Positions 26,783 to 36,382 of a DNA stretch of 64,000 nucleotides are shown here, piece by piece. Numbering within the stretch: the first letter of the stretch is position 1; every line of letters begins with the position of its first letter. The notes under the pieces were generated by a model. It made no database searches. It saw only the letters and a list, made by a program, of their open reading frames with translations, and was not told where the DNA came from. This DNA is from Mesorhizobium ventifaucium (GTDB lineage Bacteria; Pseudomonadota; Alphaproteobacteria; Rhizobiales; Rhizobiaceae). The DNA lies in assembly GCF_935822925.1 (NCBI RefSeq), contig NZ_CAKXZS010000001.1, positions 62,001 through 126,000 of the forward strand. The letters run 5' to 3'. The translations under genes and the position numbers were made by a program.

Positions 26783-27790
26783 TTGGCGCGGAAGACGGTG
26801 AATCCGGCAAAGCCGAATAGAACGCATCCGCCGAAATGGATCGAGCCTCAGCTGACGCGCCTGGTCGACGAAGCGCCCAACGGCCCCGATTGGCTTCACG
26901 AAATCAAGTACGACGGATACCGCATGCACGCGCGAATCGACGGCAGCGACATCCGCTTGCTCACCCGCACCGGCCTCGATTGGTCGCATCGCTATCAAGC
27001 GACGATAGCGGCCCTCCGCGCGCTGCCGGTGAAAGAGGCATATGTCGACGGGGAGCTGTGCGCCGTCCGGGCAGACGGCGTCACCTCCTTCAGCCGCCTG
27101 CAGGCCGCTATGGACGAGGGCCGCACGGGCGATCTTGCCTTCTTTGCTTTCGATCTTCTGTTCCTGAACGGAGAAAGCTTTGCGAAGCTGCCGCTCATCG
27201 ACCGCAAGGCGCGACTGGAAGGCCTGTTTTCGACCGACATGCCTGGCCTGCGCTTCAGCGATCACGTGATCGGCAACGGGCCTGCGTTCCGCAAGCACGC
27301 CTGCCGGCTTGCACTCGAGGGCGCAATCTCAAAGCGGATCGACAGCGCCTATGCATCCGGCAATCGCGGCCTGTGGGTCAAGTCAAAGTGTCTCAACAGA
27401 GAGGAATTCATCGTCGTCGGCTGGACCGATCCGACTGGAAGCCGGTCGCACATCGGCTCGCTGCTTCTCGGCTACTACACCGATGATGGTCGTCTGTTAT
27501 ATGCGGGCCGCGCCGGCACGGGCATCACGGTTGCAGAGCTCAAGCGATTGGCTCGCCGGCTTGGGCCGCTTCAGACAGCTCGAATGCCCCTCGACGTTCC
27601 GCCGCCGCGCGAGAGCCGGTTCGGCTCGCCGCTTGAACTGTCGCGGGTGCATTGGGTCAGGCCTGAAGTGGTGGTCGAGGTCACCTATCTCACCTGGACG
27701 GAAGACAATCTCCTGCGCCAGGTCTCGTACCAAGGCGAGCGTCAGGACAAGCCAGCCCGGCAGGTGGTGCGCTCCCCGCCCCATCCCTGA
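26783..27790 (+). CDS. ATP-dependent DNA ligase (LigD ligase-domain type)
   Basis: The 335-residue protein seals DNA nicks with ATP. Motif I is IKYDGYRMHARI with the adenylated lysine. It is followed by DGELC (motif III), FFAFDLLFLNGE, EGAISKRID (motif IV) and GLWVKSKC (motif V), and then an OB domain to the end. This is the stand-alone ligase (LigC-like) form that often partners Ku in rhizobial end joining. No Ku or polymerase domain is nearby. The start is probably TTG at 26783. It is convergent with the YedK gene 28 bases on. Confidence 0.88.
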   Translation: MARKTVNPAKPNRTHPPKWIEPQLTRLVDEAPNGPDWLHEIKYDGYRMHARIDGSDIRLLTRTGLDWSHRYQATIAALRALPVKEAYVDGELCAVRADGVTSFSRLQAAMDEGRTGDLAFFAFDLLFLNGESFAKLPLIDRKARLEGLFSTDMPGLRFSDHVIGNGPAFRKHACRLALEGAISKRIDSAYASGNRGLWVKSKCLNREEFIVVGWTDPTGSRSHIGSLLLGYYTDDGRLLYAGRAGTGITVAELKRLARRLGPLQTARMPLDVPPPRESRFGSPLELSRVHWVRPEVVVEVTYLTWTEDNLLRQVSYQGERQDKPARQVVRSPPHP

Positions 27791-27818
27791 TCGACATCGG
27801 GCGCCGTTTCGTTTCAAG

Positions 27819-28409
27819 TCACCCGACTTGCTCTACCTGCAATGTGCCGGGGGGAAGGGCCTTGATCAGCGACTTCGCCGACACCGAAGGGTCGAGCCAA
27901 TCCGCCCACGCGCCGCGATCGAGGATAACAATCTGCCTGTCGTGATAGGGCGCGATATCGGGCCCAGGCTCCATCGTCAGCATGGTGAAGGCTTCGCCGA
28001 CCTCCGGCGTGTCACGCCAGATTCCAGCAATGCAGAAGATCGGCTCGTCATTCTTTGTGAAGAGCCACTTGTCTTTTCGCTTCTTCTTGGGATCTATCGG
28101 ATCGGTGAACTCGTAGAAGCCGTCCGCGACGATGAGGCACCGGTTAGAAGAGAACTCCCGGCCCTCCGAACGGAAATTATAGACGGGCCGCTTGTTCGGT
28201 CCGGGCCAGCTCCAGCGCCGTTGCACCATGTCGCCTTCGCCTCGGACGCCCTCGATAGTCCTGATGATCGGCGCCACGTCCGTGATCTTGATGTCCTCGC
28301 GCGCCTGGAGGTTCGGCGCTCCTTCTCCGAAGCGGATCTTGATCTTCAGGTCGGCAAAGTCCTCCACGATCGAAGCGACATCCACCGTCAATCGATAATC
28401 ATTGCACAT
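27819..28409 (-). CDS. SOS-response-associated protein of the YedK/HMCES (SRAP) family
   Basis: The 196-residue protein starts MCNDYRLT with the catalytic Cys2, which forms a thiazolidine crosslink with abasic sites in single-stranded DNA and so protects forks. Further family motifs are WSWPGPNKRPVYNFRSEG, RCLIVADGFYEF (with the active-site Glu) and APYHDRQIVIL (active-site His). I chose the ATG at 28409 because Cys2 must follow the start; upstream frame is spurious. Together with the convergent ligase it forms a DNA-repair pair. Confidence 0.92.
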   Translation of the reverse strand: MCNDYRLTVDVASIVEDFADLKIKIRFGEGAPNLQAREDIKITDVAPIIRTIEGVRGEGDMVQRRWSWPGPNKRPVYNFRSEGREFSSNRCLIVADGFYEFTDPIDPKKKRKDKWLFTKNDEPIFCIAGIWRDTPEVGEAFTMLTMEPGPDIAPYHDRQIVILDRGAWADWLDPSVSAKSLIKALPPGTLQVEQVG

Positions 28410-29109
28410 CGGTCCTCCGTCTGTCCTCCGTCCGATCGCATTGCACCGCGATCGAACCGTAACCTGCCGGTCCCCTATCGGCCCCAATGCGCTCATTTCG
28501 GAACATGCCCAGCCGACTAAGTGGCGATTGGAAATCAATACCCCTGCGCCGCAGTGTTCTGGTTTGTGCCTCAAAAATCGCATAAAAGGCAGTGTGGAAC
28601 GGGCTGAGCAGTTCCTGACCGCCCGGCGCCTATCCAGCGGCGATAATAATTCAGATGTTCGCAGATCGGTCGCTCCACTTCCCGATCGGCGAACGCCAGC
28701 AAGGAAATGCATCAGATCCCTGGTCTTCGGCGTTAACGGCTAGGTGCCGCAGACGCAGACGTTTGCAACTGCCAGGAAAGGCTTTCACCGGTAGCAGTCG
28801 GTCACGCACACGACCCAGATACAGCACGGTAACAGCAGCGAGCCCGCCGCGTGAAGAGCTTGGGACGCCGCTCGGTTCGAACCCACTGCTCCGGCATAGT
28901 CTGCCGGGTTATGCGCACGATTGTCGCTAAGCGCCGAGCGGATTTTCGGCCAGGGGAACTCCGGGCATTCCTCGCGCCCTCGCCCTCGCGCAACACAGCA
29001 TGCTTAACAGAAACGATAGCACGCACTCTCACAATTAATGGCCAGCGACGGCCGTTCGGCAGCGGGCTTCGTCGCTAGCGAGGACGAGGGTGTCGAGTCT
29101 ACAACCAAA
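28410..29109. other. Gene-free stretch
   Basis: No gene with a start and recognisable motif is visible on either strand. Its end leads into the NifA-like site of the S46 peptidase promoter. Confidence 0.5.
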
Positions 29110-29185
29110 TGTCGGGGGTCGGACATGGACGGCAGCTTACCATTCAGGTCATTGAAAGCTTTATTCCTTTGGCACGATTAGTGCA
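29110..29185 (+). promoter_or_regulatory. NifA-type upstream site and sigma-54 promoter of the S46 peptidase gene
   Basis: A perfect TGT-N10-ACA NifA site lies at 29110-29125. The -24/-12 element TGGCACGATTAGTGCA is at 29170-29185 with the invariant GG and GC ten bases apart. The gap of about 45 bases between them is shorter than the usual 80-150, so activation geometry would have to be tested. Transcription should start near 29196, leaving a leader of about 180 bases. Confidence 0.65.
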
Positions 29186-29374
29186 ACGGATGATCCGCAA
29201 ACGTTGCACGGAACCGATAGAATGTGAGGGGAGCGTCATCCAGATTTTTGCGTTGACCGTCCACTCAGTCTTCACCCAGTGGCAGCCGCGCAGGCGCTGG
29301 CGGACGCCAGCCAGCCCGATACCCCATCGATCCAGTCGGCGGAGAACAGTAGACAGAATGGGAGAGACACCAGT

Positions 29375-31534
29375 ATGAACTGCGAATGTGAAATGGTTGC
29401 TCGGGTAAGCGCCATCGCCTTGCTCTGGACGGCCACCGCTGCATCGGCGAACGAAGGCATGTGGATGCCGGCCCAGACTGCGGAAGTGGGCGCGGCCATG
29501 CGCGCGGATGGGCTCCAGATCGATCCCGCGCAGCTGAGCCGACTGGACGCTGCCCCGCTCAACGCGATCGTATCATTGGGCGGATGCTCCGCCTCCTTCG
29601 TCAGCCCGCAAGGACTGGTCGCGACCAATCATCACTGCGTGTTCCGATCCATGCAGTACAACAGCAAGGAGAGCCAAGACTATCTCACCAACGGCTTTCT
29701 GGCGAAGAGCCTGGGTGAGGAATTACCCGCGGTGCCCGGCAGCCGCATCTATGTGATCGAGGATATGCCGGATGTGACCGCCGACATGCTCAAGGGCGTA
29801 TCGGACAAGCTGAACGGCTTTGCCCGCTATGAGCGGCTCGACACGAACCGCAAGGCGCTGATCGCCGCATGTGAAGAACAGCCCAATCGCCGCTGCGACG
29901 TAGGGTCCTATTATGGCGGCGCCTCCTACTATCTCCAGCAGAAGCTCGAAATTCAGGACGTGCGCCTCGTCTATGCGCCCGGGCTCGGCATAGGTAACTT
30001 CGGCGGCGAAACGGACAATTGGATGTGGCCGCGCCACACAGGCGACTTTGGCTTTTATCGCGCCTATGTCGCCCCTGATGGTTCCTCCCGGCCTTATGCG
30101 CGCGACAACGTGCCCTACCGGCCGAAGAACTGGCTGCGCATCGCCTCTAAAGGCGTGCAAGAAGGCGATTTCGTGATGGTCGCCGGCTTTCCCGGAGCAA
30201 CCAATCGGTTCCTCACCGCGGATGAAGTCCGGTTCAACTTCGCGCACTACGAACCGCTGTTGCAGCATTTGCTGTCGGATTATGCGGCCCAGATCAAGCA
30301 AGCCACGGCAGGCAATCGCGAAGCGCAGATCCGCTACGCCTCCATCCTGCGAGGCGTGGAAAACTACAAGAAGAAGCTGGCGGGCGATCTTGCCGGCGCC
30401 GACGCGATCGGCCTCGACGGGCGCAAGGCTAACGAGGAGAAAGCTTTTCGCGCCTGGGTCACTAAGTATCCCGTACGGCAGACGCGCTTCGACGCAGCAA
30501 TCCGCGAACTGGACGCGATGGTGAGCGAGAATAGCCGGGCTTCGCTGGCGAGGCTGCGCCAGGCGCTGCTGGACCGCGCGCAAATCCTCTCATCGGCACG
30601 CACTCTCTATCGCTGGGCGAAGGAGCACGAGAAGCCCGATGAAGATCGCGAAAGCGGCTTTCAAGATCGTGACCGTAACGAGACCGTGGATCAACTGACG
30701 CAGATCGAACGCAGTTATCTGCCCGTCATCGATCGCAAGCTGTTCGAGGCTGCGCTCGATGAATATCGCCGGCTGGACGCAAAGGACCGCGATACTGCGT
30801 TCGAAACCACTTTGGACCAAATTGGCCTTGACCGACTTTATGCAGACACCAAACTCGCAGACACGGCAACGCGGCTCGGCTGGCTCGGCAAGCCCGCTGC
30901 TGCCTTCGAGGCGTCGGACGATCCTTTCATCAAGCTGGCGGTCGCGCTCTATCCCGGCGACATAGCTGCGAAGCACGCTGCGAAGGACCGCGCTGGACGC
31001 AGCCAGGCGGCTCGCGCCATCTATATGCACGGCCAGCGTGCCTACCGCCAGGCAATCGGCCGGCCGATGTATCCCGACGCGAATGGCTCGCTGCGCATCA
31101 CCTGGGGCAAGGTGGCGGGGCGAACACGCGACGGGCAGATCTGGATGCCCTTTACCACGGCCGAGGGACTTCTGGCCAAAGAAACGGGCAAGGGTGAGTT
31201 CGACGCTCCAGATGCGGCTATCGCAGCGATCCGAGCCAAGGATTATGGCCCCTATGTCGCGCCGGCGCTGGGCACGTTACCGGTCAACTTCCTGTCCACC
31301 GCCGACATCACCAACGGCAACAGCGGCTCGGCGACGCTGAACGGACGCGGCGAGTTCGTGGGTCTCGCCTTCGACGGCACGCTCGAGGGCGTAATTTCTG
31401 ACTGGGAGCGCAACGCGGACCGCAGCCGCAGCATCCATGTCGACGGTCGCTTCATGCTCTGGACCATGGACAAGATTGACGGCGCTAGCCGGTTGCTCAA
31501 GGAGATGGGAGTGCTACCGGCGTCGCGCTCCTGA
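29375..31534 (+). CDS. S46-family serine peptidase (dipeptidyl-peptidase 7/11 type)
   Basis: The 719-residue protein has an export signal (ALLWTATAASANEGM) and acts in the periplasm or outside. The chymotrypsin-like triad is visible: His in GLVATNHHCVFRSMQ, Asp in GGETDNWMWPRHTGDF and Ser in ITNGNSGSATLNGRGEFVG. S46 enzymes remove dipeptides from protein N-termini and feed peptide catabolism. The start at 29375 has GGGAGAG before it; the frame is open 96 bases more, but the signal peptide fits this start. The upstream sigma-54/NifA promoter suggests expression in nodules. It stands as a single gene. Confidence 0.88.
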   Translation: MNCECEMVARVSAIALLWTATAASANEGMWMPAQTAEVGAAMRADGLQIDPAQLSRLDAAPLNAIVSLGGCSASFVSPQGLVATNHHCVFRSMQYNSKESQDYLTNGFLAKSLGEELPAVPGSRIYVIEDMPDVTADMLKGVSDKLNGFARYERLDTNRKALIAACEEQPNRRCDVGSYYGGASYYLQQKLEIQDVRLVYAPGLGIGNFGGETDNWMWPRHTGDFGFYRAYVAPDGSSRPYARDNVPYRPKNWLRIASKGVQEGDFVMVAGFPGATNRFLTADEVRFNFAHYEPLLQHLLSDYAAQIKQATAGNREAQIRYASILRGVENYKKKLAGDLAGADAIGLDGRKANEEKAFRAWVTKYPVRQTRFDAAIRELDAMVSENSRASLARLRQALLDRAQILSSARTLYRWAKEHEKPDEDRESGFQDRDRNETVDQLTQIERSYLPVIDRKLFEAALDEYRRLDAKDRDTAFETTLDQIGLDRLYADTKLADTATRLGWLGKPAAAFEASDDPFIKLAVALYPGDIAAKHAAKDRAGRSQAARAIYMHGQRAYRQAIGRPMYPDANGSLRITWGKVAGRTRDGQIWMPFTTAEGLLAKETGKGEFDAPDAAIAAIRAKDYGPYVAPALGTLPVNFLSTADITNGNSGSATLNGRGEFVGLAFDGTLEGVISDWERNADRSRSIHVDGRFMLWTMDKIDGASRLLKEMGVLPASRS

Positions 31535-31930
31535 GCGGGGTAGTCTGGCGGTAGGCGAACGAGTCGGCGTCAGCCAGCCAGAACGGCACATCGGGACATT
31601 GACGTGACCTTGCCACAGCGATCGTTGATCGTGCTCGAATCGGCCGGCGCTCCAACGCATGCGCAACATTCGAAGGTTCGCCAGCGCCTGAGCAGTTGCC
31701 AATTCCGTTTCCCCCTTGGCATACCCGTCCAATGACGTAACTCGGTGCAGTCGCACCGAGCAACGCTTGTTCGTCTACTCGAAAACGAGCAACCCGAGTT
31801 CTGAAGCCGCGTTGAACCGACTATTCCCTCGCAATGGAGACAAGACGATGCAGCTCTTCTGTGGAGAAAATGCCGAAATGAAAACCGCCGGACAGGAACA
31901 ACGGCGGTCCACAGGAACGGGAGGCCACAG
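31535..31930. other. No supportable gene
   Basis: Open stretches on both strands lack motifs. The last bases (GGAGGCCACAG) are the ribosome-binding site of the following gene. Confidence 0.5.
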
Positions 31931-32386
31931 ATGTGCAAGGTTTACGCGAGACAGGATCCCGAAGGATACCGCCAGACCAACCGTTCGGTCCGTGTTGCCG
32001 GCCATTCGACCAGCATCCGGCTCGAGGCCGCTTTTTGGACACTTCTCGACGAAATTGCCGAGAGCCAGGGTCTGTCAACGACGAAATTTATCTCCAAGCT
32101 CTGTGACGAGGCACTCGAGATCAACGGAGATATCCCGAACTTCGCGTCTATGCTCAGGACTACCTGCGCACTCTATCTGCGCGGTTACCGGCCCTCACAC
32201 GACGGGCGTCTTAAATTCAAGCGAAGCTGCGTGAAGGCGAGAGGGCGCAGGTGGAGCATTTGCACCTGCGCGCGGACACGAATTTGCTCGGTCGCTAGAC
32301 CTTGGATCAAGCGGAACGCTGGGCAGACTCTTTCCCTAGCTGGTGACTCCGCCGGTGAATGCTTGTTTGCGTCGAACCGTTTGTAA
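31931..32386 (+). CDS. Ribbon-helix-helix (RHH_4) domain protein, C-terminus possibly altered
   Basis: The first 85 or so residues match small rhizobial RHH_4 proteins: MCKVYARQDPEGY, then SIRLEAAFWTLLDEIAESQ and GLSTTKFISKLCDEAL (ribbon-helix-helix), then NFASMLRTTCALYL. They are putative DNA-binding regulators of unknown target. After that the sequence (residues 95-151, rich in Arg and Cys) does not look like a normal family tail, which suggests a frameshift near 32200. The start has a good GGAGG site. Confidence 0.65.
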   Translation: MCKVYARQDPEGYRQTNRSVRVAGHSTSIRLEAAFWTLLDEIAESQGLSTTKFISKLCDEALEINGDIPNFASMLRTTCALYLRGYRPSHDGRLKFKRSCVKARGRRWSICTCARTRICSVARPWIKRNAGQTLSLAGDSAGECLFASNRL

Positions 32387-32650
32387 TTCGCTCGACTGGC
32401 ATTGATGCGCCCCTCGTGGAACGGGATAAATCTGCAGGGGGATAGGAATGGTGCCCAGAGGTGCCCGACCCGGTCGGTGCTTATTTCGAAGCCTCTGTAA
32501 ACTCGCGCATATACACAAGCCCTAGGCGATACCTGTGTCGCCGATGCCGCAATGGCAGGATGCTTACAAAAGAGGACATATCAGACCTAATAGCTGAGCG
32601 GCCGTTGTAGAAAACCTGAAAAATATCAATCAATCAAAGTATTACCGCCT

Positions 32651-32666
32651 TGGCATGCTCCTTGCG
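32651..32666 (+). promoter_or_regulatory. Sigma-54 promoter of the acetoacetate decarboxylase gene
   Basis: TGGCATGCTCCTTGCG has the -24 GG and -12 GC at the exact ten-base spacing. No perfect NifA site lies upstream. Three near matches with one wrong base each are at 32496 (TGT-N10-ATA), 32535 (TGT-N10-GCA) and 32606 (TGT-N10-AAA). The start codon lies about 60 bases after the expected transcription start. Confidence 0.6.
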
Positions 32667-32737
32667 AGCTTCATGTAGATCTTAGCAGTGTAAGCGTTCT
32701 TATCCGGGATGCAGCGCTCACCGGGGAGGTAGAAGCC

Positions 32738-33490
32738 TTGAAGTCCAAAGATGTGCGTGCCCAAGCCTATTCGATGCCGCTGACAAGCCCCGCCTACCCG
32801 ACGGGGCCATATCGCTTCGTGGACCGCGAGTACCTTATCATCACCTACCGGACGGACCCCGACCGGCTACGCGCCGTAGTCCCTCAGCCACTCGAATTCG
32901 ATGATCCCTTGGTAAAGTTTGAGTTCATTCGCATGCCCGACTCTGCGGGTTTCGGGAGCTATATTGAGTCCGGCCAGGTCATTCCCGTTAGGTTTAACGA
33001 CGTGATCGGCGGCTATTCGCATGCCATGTATTTGGACGACGGACCGCCAATTTTGGGTGGCCGTGAGTTGTGGGGATTCCCGAAGAAATATGCACATCCT
33101 GCGTTAGAGGTCTATGGAGACACACTGGTCGGCACCCTCGACTACGGCCCGGTCCGGATCGCAACAGGCACCATGGGCTTTAAACATTGGGCGCTCGACC
33201 ACAGCGAGGTTCTGGCCTCGCTGTGTCAGCCGACATTCCTCCTGAAGATTATTCCGCATGTCGATGGCAGCCTGCGCGTCTGCGAGTTGGTACGCCTTAA
33301 GATGGAGGACGTGACATTGAAGGGCGCATGGGGTGCTCCCGCAGGCTTGGACTTACGGTCGCATGCACTCGCGCCGATTGCAGAACTGCCGGTTCTGGAG
33401 GTCGTTTCAGCCGCCCATTTCATCGCGGATCTGACACTCGGCCTCGGGACAGTTGTTCACGACTATCTGGCCGAACCGCAGGCGGCGTGA
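32738..33490 (+). CDS. adc: Acetoacetate decarboxylase family protein
   Basis: The 250-residue protein decarboxylates acetoacetate to acetone and CO2 through a Schiff-base lysine, seen in [15 protein letters not shown]. Other family marks are [18 protein letters not shown] and [14 protein letters not shown]. Translation probably begins at TTG 32738, with GGGGAGG 8-14 bases upstream. A sigma-54 promoter precedes it. Acetoacetate is the breakdown product of poly-hydroxybutyrate, so a role in bacteroid carbon balance is possible (inference); some relatives act on other keto acids. Confidence 0.85.
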   Translation: MKSKDVRAQAYSMPLTSPAYPTGPYRFVDREYLIITYRTDPDRLRAVVPQPLEFDDPLVKFEFIRMPDSAGFGSYIESGQVIPVRFNDVIGGYSHAMYLDDGPPILGGRELWGFPKKYAHPALEVYGDTLVGTLDYGPVRIATGTMGFKHWALDHSEVLASLCQPTFLLKIIPHVDGSLRVCELVRLKMEDVTLKGAWGAPAGLDLRSHALAPIAELPVLEVVSAAHFIADLTLGLGTVVHDYLAEPQAA

Positions 33491-33773
33491 ACCCGAAGTC
33501 AAGGTGATCAGAAAACGACCAGCATGTAGGTCGGGCAACAAAGAAAGTTGGCTGTCACGAAGCAGCATCAAGCCGTTGCGGAAAGTTTTCGGTGTGCCGT
33601 TCGCGGACGGTGTGGCCGTGCGACGACTGTTGCTATGACGATGAGCCCACCTCGTAAAGCTAGATCGGAGTCATCGGATCTCGTAACAGAATCCCGCGCT
33701 CACAGCCCCACTCTGCGAGGTCTCTGCGAGGGGCGCTCTATATGTCGCGGCGTCTATAGCGCGGGGCGACGCG
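33491..33773. other. No supportable gene
   Basis: Only decayed-looking DNA is visible, with no motif on either strand. Confidence 0.45.
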
Positions 33774-34103
33774 TCAGTAAAAAATGGAGTTGGTGAAAGC
33801 TGTGGATTCAAGAGTTCCTGTTGCCGAGCAGAAAACGAAACCGAGCTTCCCCGATTTGGCATCGGCGACCAGCCATGATCGTCCGTTCTCCTGGCAAACA
33901 TCAAGAAAACAGAATCGACTTTTCAGCGGCATCGACCCGATACCGGCGATAATGGCCGTTTTCGCTCCATTTCGCTCTTGGTCGCAGGAAGGTTGCCCGA
34001 ACCGCTCTACGTCCATGAGGGCGTTTTGCGCTACCAAACATTTGATTACGACGTCGAGCTCGGCAGCTACTTGTATTGTTGGTAGCAAGTTAGCCAGAGC
34101 CAT
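33774..34103 (-). CDS. Hypothetical protein behind an AbiE-like palindrome
   Basis: The 109-codon frame (MALANLLPTIQVAAELDVVI to IFY) is not a family I recognise. It is noted because its ATG lies 4 bases from a palindrome (34108-34135) with the same arms as the AbiE operator, exactly as the abiEi start does at 23790. An antisense frame of similar length exists, so coding is uncertain. Confidence 0.3.
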   Translation of the reverse strand: MALANLLPTIQVAAELDVVIKCLVAQNALMDVERFGQPSCDQERNGAKTAIIAGIGSMPLKSRFCFLDVCQENGRSWLVADAKSGKLGFVFCSATGTLESTAFTNSIFY

Positions 34104-34107
34104 GCTG

Positions 34108-34135
34108 GTCCGAAATATGTGGACATTTTTCGGAC
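34108..34135. promoter_or_regulatory. Palindrome with the arms of the AbiE operator
   Basis: GTCCGAAA-N12-TTTCGGAC matches the two AbiE sites at 23791-23860 in both arms, with a spacer longer by one base. No abiE gene is recognisable beside it, so it may be the remains of a second such locus or a site under the control of the first. Confidence 0.5.
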
Positions 34136-34245
34136 ACTCGAAGGCTGAAAGTCGGCATTCGACCGATAGTGTTGATTTAATCGCCGTTGATCGGCTGGCG
34201 GTGTCGTGATTCCATCCACCTGTTGATTCCGGAGGGAATGGGACG

Positions 34246-35634
34246 ATGATGGGATCGCAGGTGGCACCGGCGCAGTTGTTCTACGATTTCTGTCTCGATG
34301 ATCATGTCCCTGATGACCACCTCCTTCGAAGGATCGACCAGTTCCTCGATCTGGAGAGCGTCCGCTCGGAGCTGAAGCCGTTCTACAGCACCATCGGCCG
34401 TCCCTCGATCGCTCCCGAGTTGATGATGCGGATGCTGCTCGTTGGATACTGCATGGGCATTCGATCCGAGCGACGGCTCTGCGAGGAGGTTCACCTCAAC
34501 CTTGCCTATCGATGGTTTTGCCGTTTGGGATTGGACGGCAAGGTTCCTGACCATTCCACCTTCTCGCGCAACCGCCATGGCCGGTTCCGGCAGAGCGACA
34601 TCCTGCGGCACCTCTTTGAGACCGTGGTGGAACGCTGCCTGAGCGAAGGCCTGGTAGGTGGCGAAGGGTTTGCGGTGGACGCCAGCCTGATCGCGGCCGA
34701 TGCCAACAAACAACGCTCGGTTCCGGGCGACGAGTGGCGCGCCGCCGATTTTGGTGCCGGGGCTGGTCGAGCGGTACGAGAGTATCTCGCAACCCTGGAT
34801 GACGCCGCTTTCGGAGCGGCCAGTGAGGTCACTCCGAAGTTCATCTCACCCTCCGATCCGGCGGCGCAGTGGACCGGAGCGCACAAGGGTCATGCCTTCT
34901 TCGCTTACGCCACCAATTATCTGATCGACACCGACCATGGCGTCATCCTGGACGTCGAAGCCACGCGCGCGATCCGGCAGGCTGAAGTGGGAGCCGCGCG
35001 CTCCATGATTGACAGGACCGGGGACCGCTTCGGCCTGAAGCCGACGTATCTGGCCGCCGACAGCGCCTACGGATCGGCAGCGAACCTCGCCTGGTTGGTC
35101 AAGGAACGGGAGATCGCGCCGCATATCCCGGTGTTCGATAAGTCCAACCGGACGGATGGCACTTTCTCGCGCGCCGACTTCATGTTCGATCCGGACGCGA
35201 ACGAATACACCTGCCCGGGTGGCAAACGGCTGGTGCAGTTCCGGCGCAGCTACAAGACGCCGCGCACAGGCATCACCAGTGCGGGCACGCGGCTTTACCG
35301 CGCCAGCCAGCACGACTGCAAAGTCTGCGAGTTGAAGCCGCAGTGCTGTCCGAATATGCCCTCTCGTAAGATCCCCCGAGATCTGAACGAGGATGCCCGC
35401 GATGTCGCCAGGGCAATTGCCGAGACGCCGGAATATGAGCGGTCCCGTCATCGACGGAAGAAGGTCGAGATGCTGTTCGCGCATCTCAAGCGCATTTTGC
35501 GGCTTGGACGTCTGCGACTGCGCGGTCCCTCAGGCGCGCGCGACGAGTTCCTCCTCGCCGCTACCGCCCAGAATCTCAGAAGATTGGCAAAGCTCCGACC
35601 ACCGGCCGGGCCGATGATCGCTGCCATGGCGTAA
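34246..35634 (+). mobile_element. IS1182-family transposase
   Basis: The 462-residue transposase seems intact and has the IS1182 layout. An N-terminal domain reads FYDFCLDDHVPDDHLLRRID, RPSIAPELMMRMLLVGYCMG and SERRLCEEVHLNLAYRWFCR. The catalytic core includes GEGFAVDASLIAADANKQ (first Asp), YLAADSAYGSAANLAWL (second Asp) and RHRRKKVEMLFAHLKRIL (Glu). A Cys-rich stretch (CKVCELKPQCCP) lies between the last two. The terminal inverted repeats could not be found with certainty, so only the gene is delimited. The element may still be mobile. Confidence 0.88.
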
Positions 35635-36035
35635 AGGAGGGACAGCCGCCGCTAAACGAAACACTGCAAGTAGCGAGACCCGAAAACTGCGGCAAATCTG
35701 GCCGGATCGACCCGACCAAGAGCCATGCTGCCGTCCCGGCAACGACTAAATCAACAATATCGACCCAAACACGCCGCAGACCATTCGACCTTGTGTCGAT
35801 GAAGATGCGCCAGGGTATGGAGTGGGCTGGGATCAACCAGCGTAGGTCAACGAACCGAGTATGGTTTGGTTGCGATGGAGAGGCGGACGCCAACCACATC
35901 TTCAATAATGCCCGCCTGCTTATCGCCTTCACCATCGAGGTAATGCGACGAAATTCGCCGCGCCTCAGGATCGCTCAATGCTTTCTTTACTGCGGCTGGT
36001 GCGTCATCCTGACTCGAGCAACGGAGGTCGGAGTT
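35635..36035. other. No supportable gene
   Basis: It contains the right flank of the IS1182 element and the ribosome-binding site (GGAGGT) of the following small gene. Confidence 0.5.
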
Positions 36036-36224
36036 ATGGCCCGCGAAGTCGAGTTCCAGGATGACGATGTGCTGGTCACGTCGCGCAACCCGCTGAAAGG
36101 CACCTTGCTGCTGATTACGGATGACGATGATGAGGTCGAACTGCAACTCGACCAGGAAACCGCCCAGGCATTGATGAGTGCGCTGGGAGCCTTTCTAATG
36201 GAAGGCGTGGTTGATCCCCTATAG
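36036..36224 (+). CDS. Small acidic hypothetical protein (62 aa)
   Basis: The product is strongly acidic (FQDDDVLV, ITDDDDEVELQLDQET), with a helical tail (AQALMSALGAFLME). A good CGGAGG site precedes the ATG at 36036. The family is not known to me. It lies downstream of an IS1182 element and is convergent with nodU. Confidence 0.5.
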   Translation: MAREVEFQDDDVLVTSRNPLKGTLLLITDDDDEVELQLDQETAQALMSALGAFLMEGVVDPL

Positions 36225-36382
36225 CTCCCCTGCCAAACCCACCAGCGCGCGCTCCTGCCGACCGCAGTCGTTACGCCGCCCTTGCCTCTGGTCGCCCTGG
36301 CGGGCTTGCTTTGCCAGCGAACGCCTTCCACACTTCGGCTCGCGGCAACTCAAGTTCGTCACGGGAACCTGGCGCAGGTCGC

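Noticed and set aside
32496..32511. NifA site for adc
   Set aside because: TGT-N10-ATA has one wrong base; two other near matches are no better, so no NifA site is claimed.
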